Assembly: GCA_024279745.1 (NCBI GenBank)
Contig: JAJRRE010000451.1
Span: forward strand, 1 to 6,358
Direction of reading: 5' to 3'
DNA length: 6,358 bases
From: Alphaproteobacteria bacterium
Lineage (GTDB): Bacteria > Pseudomonadota > Alphaproteobacteria > Rhizobiales > Hyphomicrobiaceae
Within the stretch, counting starts at the first letter, position 1, and every line of letters starts with the position of its first letter. The translations under genes and the position numbers were made by a program. Below the pieces are notes generated by a model. It saw nothing but the letters and a program-made list of their open reading frames with translations. It was not told where the DNA came from and made no database searches. This document shows, piece by piece, positions 1-5,020 of the stretch.

Positions 1-174
1 CACTTTTGCCATGTCGTCGGTCTTAATGGCTATCCAGGACATTTTATAACCGAATGCGCACGGCATGTCCGGCACCAGATCGTAGACGACGTTGCGCGGC
101 ATCATATTTGGTGCCAAAAATACGGCAACCGCAACGACCGTTCCGACCAGTAAAATTAATAGAGCAATGATCAC
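1..174 (-). CDS. Unrecognised single-span membrane or exported protein, N-terminal part (3' end beyond window)
   Basis: The minus strand is open from the window edge to a GTG at 174-172, giving 58 residues of N-terminus. Residues 2-20 form a strongly hydrophobic segment (IIALLILLVGTVVAVAVFLA) that should be a signal anchor or signal peptide, followed by NMMPRN and then DLVPDMPCAFGYKMSWIAI, which looks like the start of a folded domain. GTG was chosen because GAGGGGG lies 8 bases upstream and the hydrophobic segment then begins at the N-terminus. The frame stays open further upstream, with TTG codons but no ATG before a stop near 280, so a longer protein is possible. The gene points away from all the others. 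I do not recognise the family by name; the MPCAFGYKMSW stretch seems conserved-domain-like, but this is an impression. No function is assigned. Confidence 0.72.
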   Translation of the reverse strand, partial: MIIALLILLVGTVVAVAVFLAPNMMPRNVVYDLVPDMPCAFGYKMSWIAIKTDDMAKV

Positions 175-182
175 AGCACGCG

Positions 183-189
183 CCCCCTC
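183..189 (-). promoter_or_regulatory. Ribosome binding site deciding the GTG start of the leftmost gene
   Basis: On the minus strand GAGGGGG is followed by 8 bases and then GTG. It is the only Shine-Dalgarno-like purine run near a possible start in this frame, and it supports the GTG over the upstream TTG codons. Confidence 0.5.
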
Positions 190-297
190 ATTCGGCGTCT
201 GTCTATCAGATAAGGCAACTTCGCCAGAGTCGGCAACACGCAAAGACGGTTTGCCTGGGGAAAACTTCAAACTGGGATTTGGCTAAAAATATCTTGT

Positions 298-311
298 TTG
301 CTAAACAGCAA
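298..311. repeat. Small perfect inverted repeat
   Basis: TTGCT-AAAC-AGCAA is a perfect 5-bp stem with a 4-base loop, about 125 bases upstream of the leftward GTG start. It could be an operator half-site pair or chance. Confidence 0.3.
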
Positions 312-414
312 CGCTCTTATTCGAAAACCGGTTCAAGACCGATGGCGCGGCGTTGCCAAGTGCACCTGTTACAGATCGCGGCTCTAACATGGCGTGATCG
401 TTCAATTGGCGCCG

Positions 415-430
415 CTTAATTCGTATTAAG
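415..430. repeat. Palindrome CTTAAT-TCGT-ATTAAG
   Basis: Perfect 6-bp arms flank 4 central bases. It contains TTAA-N6-TTAA, one base short of the CtrA consensus spacing (TTAA-N7-TTAA). It lies upstream of the leftward partial gene and could be a regulator binding site. Confidence 0.4.
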
Positions 431-560
431 TCGTGGCGCGTAACGATACTTTATTCGTGGCGAGATTTTTTAAATAACCTGATTGTTCAACTGACTAGAG
501 TGAATTCCCAACATGCCGATGTACCGGCTTGCCCGCAAGGCTGGCAGCAAACACGCCACA

Positions 561-610
561 GCCTAAACTCATAACGGCCAAACTCATAACAAGGCAGGCC
601 AACTCTATAA
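561..610. repeat. Degenerate short direct repeat, three copies
   Basis: Three related units occur in a row: GCCTAAACTCATAAC (561-575), GCCAAACTCATAAC (577-590) and GGCCAACTCTATAA (598-610). The first two differ by one inserted T; the third is more diverged. Spacing is about 16 then 21 bases. There is no known family match. Confidence 0.5.
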
Positions 611-782
611 GAAGCCCAAAATAAAGAGAGACCAGCAATACGCTTGTTCGGCAGCGGGGTAGCGTTTCCGAGCAAATGCGTAAAAATCTGGTCTCTCAAA
701 CTGATGACGCCTAAGAGGGCAACGGAATCACCAGCAAAACAAATTCTCTCCAGTTGAATAAGCACATTCTTCGTTGCGGAGC

Positions 783-812
783 AAATGGTTCACACTAGAA
801 ATGGTAAACACT
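783..812. repeat. Direct repeat AAATGGTnnACACT, two copies
   Basis: AAATGGTTCACACT (783-796) and AAATGGTAAACACT (799-812) match at 12 of 14 positions and start 16 bases apart. This could be a paired binding site or local duplication; no gene starts close by. Confidence 0.45.
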
Positions 813-898
813 CAGATCATTGCCCGTCCAAAACGCCTTTCAACTGCCCTACGCAGTCTACCCTAACCTGCCAGGATCTTCAAACAAATTCATGTCTA

Positions 899-918
899 TT
901 GTCAGTTTTACTGAACAA
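899..918. repeat. Hairpin-forming inverted repeat
   Basis: TCAGT-TTT-ACTGA is a perfect 5-bp stem, extended by TTG/CAA with one bulged A. No T run follows, so it is not a standard terminator. It lies about 190 bases before the AIM24 start. Confidence 0.35.
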
Positions 919-929
919 CCACTTCCATC

Positions 930-945
930 AGTTGGCTAACCAACT
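930..945. repeat. Hairpin-forming inverted repeat upstream of the AIM24 gene
   Basis: AGTTGG-CTAA-CCAACT is a perfect 6-bp stem with a 4-base loop. It sits 12 bases after the previous hairpin, so the pair may be a structured leader or operator region for the gene at 1110. Confidence 0.4.
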
Positions 946-1099
946 TGCGAAGCACGAAATATTCCACTAACTCAACGTCTAGAATATACCCTAACCGCTG
1001 ACAAGAGCGAGGGTGATAATTGCAAGCTGACATCGCCCGCGCGCGTCATTTTGCCACATACACGCATCACTCACGTCAACTGATCCGCTACCTCATACC

Positions 1100-1104
1100 G
1101 GAGG
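1100..1104 (+). promoter_or_regulatory. Ribosome binding site of the AIM24-family gene
   Basis: GGAGG is followed by 5 bases (ATATC) and the ATG at 1110. It decides this start over the in-frame TTG at 1020, which has no Shine-Dalgarno sequence. Confidence 0.7.
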
Positions 1105-1109
1105 ATATC

Positions 1110-1964
1110 ATGACGCCCACAGGTTCCGTTCCCCCAATTCCCGCAAGATCCCACACGCGCGCGCCCGAAGTTGCCGACGATATTGATTATGAAATCAGCG
1201 GCCAGGAAATGCAGTTTGTTGAGATTGAGCTGGACCCCGATGAAAGCGCCGTCGCTGAAGCGGGCGCTATGATGTTCAAAAACGCCGACATTCATATGGA
1301 CACGGTCTTTGGTGACGGCTCTGCCGCGCAAAGTGAAAGTGGCTTTTTCGGTAAATTGGCAAATGCCGGCAAACGTATCTTGACCGGCGAAAGCCTGTTC
1401 ATGACCATGTTTACCCACCGAGGCCAGGGCAAACAGCGGGTGGCATTTGCCGCCCCCTATCCCGGGACGATTATGCCGTTTCGTCTCGACCAGATGGGCG
1501 GCACGCTGATCTGCCAGAAAGACGCGTTTTTATGTGCGGCACGCGGCGTCTCCATCGGCATCCATTTTCAACGCAAGATCATGACCGGCCTGTTTGGCGG
1601 CGATGGCTTTATTATGCAACGGCTGGAAGGCGACGGCTGGGTGTTTATTCATGTCGGCGGCTGTGTTGTAGAGCGCGAATTGGCGCCGGGAGAAGAGCTG
1701 CATGTGGACACCGGCTGTCTGGCCGCCATGACGCCGTCGATAGATTTCGATATCATGCGCGCTGGCTCTGTTAAGTCAATGATCTTTGGCGGCGAAGGCG
1801 TATTCTTTGCCAAATTGCGTGGCCCTGGCCATGTATGGCTGCAATCGCTGCCCTTCTCGCGCCTGTCCGGCCGCATATTGGCCAATGCCAACCCGGCGAC
1901 CGGCGGCATTGGCGAAGGTTCCATTTTGGGCGGCATCGGCGATATATTTGACGGCGACGGCTAG
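1110..1964 (+). CDS. AIM24 / TIGR00266 family protein
   Basis: This encodes 284 residues of the AIM24 (formerly DUF124, TIGR00266) family, made of a beta-rich fold of duplicated halves. Family-like stretches are VEIELDPDESAVAEAGAMMF (37-56), GESLFMTMFTH (93-103), PYPGTIMPFRLDQMGGTLIC (116-135), FLCAARGVSIGIHF (140-153), GWVFIHVGG (176-184) and FGGEGVFFAKLRGPGHVWLQ (226-245). The end (263-284) is Gly-rich. The first 30 residues are Pro-rich and probably disordered. No signal peptide or membrane span is seen, so it is likely cytosolic. The biochemical role in bacteria is not settled; the name comes from a yeast mitochondrial protein. The SDR gene follows after 92 bp on the same strand, so co-transcription is possible but no functional link is evident. 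Translation could in principle begin at TTG 1020, adding 30 residues that do not look conserved. Confidence 0.9.
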   Translation: MTPTGSVPPIPARSHTRAPEVADDIDYEISGQEMQFVEIELDPDESAVAEAGAMMFKNADIHMDTVFGDGSAAQSESGFFGKLANAGKRILTGESLFMTMFTHRGQGKQRVAFAAPYPGTIMPFRLDQMGGTLICQKDAFLCAARGVSIGIHFQRKIMTGLFGGDGFIMQRLEGDGWVFIHVGGCVVERELAPGEELHVDTGCLAAMTPSIDFDIMRAGSVKSMIFGGEGVFFAKLRGPGHVWLQSLPFSRLSGRILANANPATGGIGEGSILGGIGDIFDGDG

Positions 1965-2056
1965 ATGTGAAGTCGCAAGATGAGCAAGGCAATTCATTCC
2001 AACATCACTATAGCAGGCAAATTCTGCCACCATCACCCCGCTAGAGTACAGCTTTA

Positions 2057-2959
2057 ATGTCCGATCGCGCTACTCAACACCCCGGCTTAGACCGGCCCGT
2101 TGTGCTAATTACCGGCGCCGCCCAGCGCATCGGCAAAGCCCTGGCGCTTGATTTTGCGCGCCGGGGCTGGGCCGTCGGGGTGCATTACAACAGCTCCAGC
2201 GGCCCGGCCGAAGAGGTTGTCACCCAGATCCGCGCCGATAGCGGGAGCGCCGCTGTCCTGCCTGCCGACCTGCAAAATGCCGAGGCGGTGCGCGCGTTGT
2301 TGCCCGCCTGCGCCGACGCCCTGGGGCCGGTCAGCTGCCTGATCAACAATGCCTCCATCTTCAGCCATGACCGCGCTTCAACCATGAACAGTGAAAGCTG
2401 GGACGCGCATTTGCAAATCAATCTGCGCGCGCCGGTGTTTCTGGCACAGGCATTTGCAGCGCAATTACCGCCCGGCTTACCTGGCAATGTTATTAACCTG
2501 ATCGACCAGCGGATCTGGAATCTGACGCCGGATTTTTATTCCTATACAATATCAAAATCGGGCCTGTGGACCGCCACCCAAACTCTGGCGCAGGCGCTCG
2601 CGCCCAAGATCCGTGTCAATGCCATTGGTCCTGGCCCGGTGCTCAAAAGCATCCACCAAACCGACCAGGATTTTGAGTGCGAACGCCGCGCGACGCCGCT
2701 CGGGCATGGTACAACTGTTGAAGAAATCGCCGCCGCGATTGCATTCATCATTGACGCCCCGGCCATGACCGGGCAGATGATCGCTTTGGATGGCGGACAG
2801 CATCTGGCCCGGCAAGGGGCAGAGCCCGATCACGCTCACGCGGCTTCACACAGCGAACCGACGCCAACGGGCGAACCGGCGCCAACGGGCGCTCCAGTAC
2901 CTGCGGGCGAAACCACGCCAACAGCGGACAGGTCGCAAAAAGGCAAGCCAATCGGGTGA
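2057..2959 (+). CDS. SDR oxidoreductase, pteridine-reductase (PTR1/FolM)-like
   Basis: This is a 300-residue classical short-chain dehydrogenase/reductase. The Rossmann nucleotide loop is TGAAQRIG (19-26), and HYNSSS (43-48) follows strand 2, where an NADP phosphate would bind. NNAS is at 97-100. The catalytic Ser of ordinary SDRs is replaced by Asp150 (NLID), with Tyr163 and Lys167 exactly 13 and 17 residues later. This spacing and Asp are those of pteridine reductase PTR1 (Asp181-Tyr194-Lys198). GPGPVL (191-196) and TGQMIALDGGQHL (238-250) complete the fold. The inferred reaction is NADPH-dependent reduction of a dihydropterin or dihydrofolate in the cytosol. The folB gene 108 bp downstream supports this role. 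Residues 252-300 are a non-family tail with a Pro/Thr/Gly hexapeptide repeat. No strong ribosome binding site precedes the ATG. Substrate is not proven by sequence. Confidence 0.88.
   Translation: MSDRATQHPGLDRPVVLITGAAQRIGKALALDFARRGWAVGVHYNSSSGPAEEVVTQIRADSGSAAVLPADLQNAEAVRALLPACADALGPVSCLINNASIFSHDRASTMNSESWDAHLQINLRAPVFLAQAFAAQLPPGLPGNVINLIDQRIWNLTPDFYSYTISKSGLWTATQTLAQALAPKIRVNAIGPGPVLKSIHQTDQDFECERRATPLGHGTTVEEIAAAIAFIIDAPAMTGQMIALDGGQHLARQGAEPDHAHAASHSEPTPTGEPAPTGAPVPAGETTPTADRSQKGKPIG
2855..2926 (+). repeat. 18-bp tandem repeat encoding a hexapeptide tail in the SDR
   Basis: Four 18-bp units encode EPTPTG, EPAPTG, APVPAG and ETTPTA (residues 267-290). The first two units differ by one base; units 3 and 4 are diverged. 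The tail follows the end of the SDR fold and is probably disordered. Such near-identical units can expand or contract by slippage. Confidence 0.8.
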
Positions 2960-3067
2960 AGCGATGCTAGTTCACAAGCACTTTCGGTCGGGTAGAACAT
3001 AGGCCCGCACGAACAATTAAACCTTCAACGCCACGACCTTCAGCCCCCTCACGTCAAGCGAATAGCC

Positions 3068-3481
3068 ATGAACAAACCTTCAAATCCGCATTTGTTATCC
3101 TATGCCAGCGCTGTGTCGCAAACCCGTCGCGTATTTGTGCGCGAATTGGAGGTAATGGCCAGTATCGGCGTTTATGAGCATGAAAAACAATACCAACAAC
3201 AGATCATAATTTCTGTCGATTTAATAGTGCAGGACGATTATGACGGGCGCTCAGACGATCTGCCCGATGTGCTCGATTACGGGCAAATCGTTGAGGCCAT
3301 TCACGCCATCATTAAGCAAGGCCATGTTAATCTCATTGAAACGCTGGCGGAGCGTATCGCCCAAAGCTGCCTTGTCAACAATCAGGTCTATGCGGCGAAA
3401 ATCAAAATCGAAAAACCGGCGCCATTTCCCGAGGCGCGCTCGGTCGGGATCGAAATTGAACGATTGAGATTAGCTGATTGA
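3068..3481 (+). CDS. folB: Dihydroneopterin aldolase
   Basis: The 137 residues match FolB, which converts 7,8-dihydroneopterin to 6-hydroxymethyl-7,8-dihydropterin and glycolaldehyde in folate synthesis, as a cytosolic homo-oligomer. Visible landmarks are the N-terminal strand RVFVRELEVMASIGVYEHEK (21-40) with Glu39 in the place of the active-site Glu of the YDWEQ segment in E. coli FolB, DYGQIVEAI (70-78), VNLIETLAERIA (87-98) with the pterin-binding Glu91, and IEKPAPFPEARSVGIEIER (114-132) with the catalytic-type Lys116. The family is usually about 120 residues; here about 20 extra residues precede the first strand. No clear Shine-Dalgarno sequence is visible, so the exact start is uncertain, but the next Met (30) lies inside the core. 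The SDR lies 108 bp upstream on the same strand; no folK or folP is in the window. Confidence 0.93.
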   Translation: MNKPSNPHLLSYASAVSQTRRVFVRELEVMASIGVYEHEKQYQQQIIISVDLIVQDDYDGRSDDLPDVLDYGQIVEAIHAIIKQGHVNLIETLAERIAQSCLVNNQVYAAKIKIEKPAPFPEARSVGIEIERLRLAD

Positions 3482-3581
3482 GCGAATTCGCCCGCCCATG
3501 CCACATTAAGGCCGCACCAGCCCCAAACTCACGCCCTAAATCTTAGCCAAGGTCGCGGTTCAATGCAGAAGCGCGAATCGG

Positions 3582-3597
3582 TTAACCAATCGTTTAC
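3582..3597 (+). promoter_or_regulatory. CtrA-like binding site upstream of the first glucosaminidase gene
   Basis: TTAA-CCAATCG-TTTAC matches the alphaproteobacterial CtrA box TTAA-N7-TTAAC at all but one specified base. It ends 81 bases before the ATG and overlaps the -35 hexamer of the proposed promoter, the usual arrangement for CtrA-activated genes. It is a short motif, so chance is possible. Confidence 0.5.
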
Positions 3598-3621
3598 GTT
3601 ACTGCTTCATAAAAATACATT
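3593..3621 (+). promoter_or_regulatory. Candidate promoter of the first glucosaminidase gene
   Basis: TTTACG (3593-3598) and TACATT (3616-3621) are separated by 17 bases, each matching the sigma-70 hexamers at 4 of 6 positions. The -35 half overlaps the CtrA-like box. TAATAT at 3655-3660 is an alternative -10 but lacks a -35 at the right spacing. Confidence 0.35.
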
Positions 3622-3666
3622 GTAAATGGCGTGCGAATTTTGCCGCGCCTAGCGTAATATAACCAT

Positions 3667-3672
3667 AGGTGA
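3667..3672 (+). promoter_or_regulatory. Ribosome binding site of the first glucosaminidase gene
   Basis: AGGTGA is followed by 6 bases and the ATG at 3679, which begins a textbook signal peptide. This fixes the start. Confidence 0.65.
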
Positions 3673-3678
3673 TCCAAG

Positions 3679-4857
3679 ATGCGCCGAGTTGGAGCAGTAC
3701 TCATCCTAGCCGCAGCTGTTGCCGTTGCAGGTGGCACGGCCGCCCAGGCAGCCAAGCTTCCCCAAATCCAGGCTACTGCGTCAAATACCGTCCCCACTTG
3801 CGTTACACCAGGTCGGTTGATGGAATTCATCAAAAAACGCAATCCAAACCTGGCCGACAAGTTTTCCAAGATCGCTGTCGATTATATGCGCCACGGCGAA
3901 GCTTTGAAAATCCGCTGGGATCAGGCGTTTTATCAAATGCTGGTGGAAACCAATTATCTCAAATACGGTAAGGACGTTTCTGTTGGCCAAAATAACTTTG
4001 CCGGTCTTGGCGCAACAGGCGGCGGCGAACCGGGCGAGCGTTTCGCGACAGTTTCCGACGGTGTTAAAGCCCATTTGCAGCATATTCTCATGTATGCCGG
4101 TGTTACAATCGACAACCCGGTGGCAGAGCGCACGCGCAAAGTACAAGAATGGGGCATTTTGGACAAATGGCGCGCCCGCATCGGCCGCCCGCTCACGTTC
4201 ACCGACCTGACAACCAAATGGTCTCCGGGCGATCGCGGCTATTCGCGCGACATCAAAGTCACCGGCGAGCGTTACTTTAAACAATTATGTAATGCCCGCG
4301 ATCCTCATCCTGAATGGATTGCGGAGGCGCGCGGTACCGGCGGCACCATCACGCAGGCAGTCGCCGCAAACGCTGCAGATTCTGCTGGGAATCGCAACTT
4401 TGCCCGCGAAGCCGTCGTGCGCGGCAAACGTGAAAAAGTTAAGTCTGCATCTGCTCTTGGCGCCCAGACTGCCTCCAGTAGCATGTCCTTCAAGGTCCTG
4501 AACAGCAAGCAAGGCTCTAATGCCGGCGCAGCATCTGGTGCGACCGGTGCGAGCGGCACACAAAAAACCGCAATGGTACTGCCCAAGACAGGCGCACCAA
4601 CAGCTCCCGGCAACGCCGGCAAAAAGCTGAAGTGCAATGTCTTCACCGCCAGCTATGGTGGGCAAAAGGCCATGATCATCAAGGCCGTCTCAAACGGCGT
4701 TATCAATTACACCGTGCTTGATGTGAATGCGGGCAAGGAAAAGCGTGAAACCCAGGCCTATATCGCTGCCTATGCCAAGGGCGGCAAAACAGTTGGCGCT
4801 TTTGCCAATCAGGCCCAGGCGCTAGATCAGGCCTTCAAACTGTGTCCTGAAAACTAG
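3679..4857 (+). CDS. Secreted glucosaminidase-domain protein (first of two tandem paralogues)
   Basis: This 392-residue exported protein has a signal peptide (1-24, cleavage after AQA), then a Bax/LytG-like glucosaminidase domain (about 41-205). The presumed catalytic Glu90 is in QMLVETNYL, followed by NNFAGLGATGGG (105-116) and VSDGVKAHLQHI (125-136). The family hydrolyses the GlcNAc-MurNAc bond of peptidoglycan in the periplasm; that this protein does so is inferred. Residues about 206-316 are a low-complexity Ala/Gly/Ser/Thr linker. A C-terminal domain of about 75 residues (317-392) contains CNVFTASYGGQKAMIIKA and recurs in the next gene; I do not recognise it. Its only four cysteines (41, 204, 319, 389) bracket the two domains and suggest two disulfides. 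A CtrA-like box lies upstream. The paralogue begins 163 bp downstream. Confidence 0.85.
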   Translation: MRRVGAVLILAAAVAVAGGTAAQAAKLPQIQATASNTVPTCVTPGRLMEFIKKRNPNLADKFSKIAVDYMRHGEALKIRWDQAFYQMLVETNYLKYGKDVSVGQNNFAGLGATGGGEPGERFATVSDGVKAHLQHILMYAGVTIDNPVAERTRKVQEWGILDKWRARIGRPLTFTDLTTKWSPGDRGYSRDIKVTGERYFKQLCNARDPHPEWIAEARGTGGTITQAVAANAADSAGNRNFAREAVVRGKREKVKSASALGAQTASSSMSFKVLNSKQGSNAGAASGATGASGTQKTAMVLPKTGAPTAPGNAGKKLKCNVFTASYGGQKAMIIKAVSNGVINYTVLDVNAGKEKRETQAYIAAYAKGGKTVGAFANQAQALDQAFKLCPEN

Positions 4858-4870
4858 GCCCAGGCCTTTT
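4856..4870 (+). terminator. Weak terminator-like palindrome after the first glucosaminidase gene
   Basis: AGGCC-CA-GGCCT begins inside the TAG stop codon and runs into TTTT. The arms are short and the loop would have to open to at least 4 bases, so termination would be weak and read-through to the paralogue is possible. Confidence 0.25.
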
Positions 4871-4880
4871 GAAAGGGTGC

Positions 4881-4920
4881 GATGCTCGCCTCAAGGGCTG
4901 CAAAGCGAGCGGCGCTCATC
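4881..4920. repeat. Imperfect inverted repeat between the two paralogues
   Basis: GATGCTCGCC (4881-4890) pairs with GGCGCTCATC (4911-4920) at 8 of 10 positions. A competing perfect 6-bp pairing is GCTCGC (4884-4889) with GCGAGC (4905-4910). It could form a stem-loop in a read-through transcript. Confidence 0.35.
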
Positions 4921-4966
4921 GTAAAAGAGCTGCACACACCGCTTCGCCCTCGCACGCCTGTTTTGA

Positions 4967-4999
4967 TCCCTATCGCTTTCCCGTCGCTTCCCTATCGCT
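4967..4999 (+). repeat. Three tandem 11-bp repeats before the second glucosaminidase gene
   Basis: TCCCTATCGCT (4967-4977), TTCCCGTCGCT (4978-4988) and TCCCTATCGCT (4989-4999) lie end to end. The outer copies are identical; the middle matches 8 of 11. The period is about one helical turn, and the array ends 5 bases before the AGGAGG. It could be a phased operator or a 5' UTR element. Confidence 0.6.
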
Positions 5000-5004
5000 G
5001 GCCC

Positions 5005-5010
5005 AGGAGG
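5005..5010 (+). promoter_or_regulatory. Ribosome binding site of the second glucosaminidase gene
   Basis: A full AGGAGG stands 10 bases before the ATG at 5021, slightly longer than ideal spacing. No other start codon in frame is nearer, and the ATG leads into a signal peptide. Confidence 0.6.
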
Positions 5011-5020
5011 GCATATCGCA

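Larger units (their letters stand above)
175..1109. other. Long intergenic region, AT-richer, no convincing gene
   Basis: This stretch separates the leftward partial gene from the rightward AIM24 gene, so it must hold the upstream regions of both. It is visibly more AT-rich than the flanking coding DNA. Short open frames exist (487-765 minus, 785-970 plus, 495-638 minus), but none has a good ribosome binding site or a recognisable domain. It holds small palindromes (298-311, 415-430, 899-918, 930-945) and degenerate direct repeats (561-610, 783-812). I could not find a sigma-70 promoter good enough to list. It could be an eroded gene, a regulatory region, or host to an untranslated RNA. Confidence 0.6.

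Noticed and set aside
92..286. 64-codon plus-strand frame at the left edge
   Set aside because: It lies opposite the leftward gene, whose hydrophobic N-terminus and ribosome binding site are far more convincing.
340..415. Possible tRNA-like segment with GTTCAATTGG
   Set aside because: No acceptor stem pairs across it and no anticodon arm could be drawn, so a tRNA is not supported.
487..765. 92-codon open frame on the minus strand
   Set aside because: Odd composition rich in Cys, Trp and Arg near its end, no ribosome binding site, no recognisable domain, and it runs over the degenerate direct repeats.
785..970. 61-codon open frame on the plus strand
   Set aside because: The purine run GGAG is only 3 bases from the ATG, the protein has no recognisable features, and the frame passes through two hairpins.
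1020..1109. TTG-initiated 30-residue extension of the AIM24 protein
   Set aside because: There is no ribosome binding site at the TTG, while GGAGG stands 5 bases before ATG 1110. The added residues do not look like part of the family.
3482..3491. GCGAATTCGC palindrome right after the folB stop
   Set aside because: There is no loop and no T run, so it is not a terminator; a 10-bp palindrome can easily arise by chance.
3781..4284. 167-codon minus-strand frame
   Set aside because: It is antisense to the glucosaminidase domain of the first paralogue, which is clearly coding on the plus strand.
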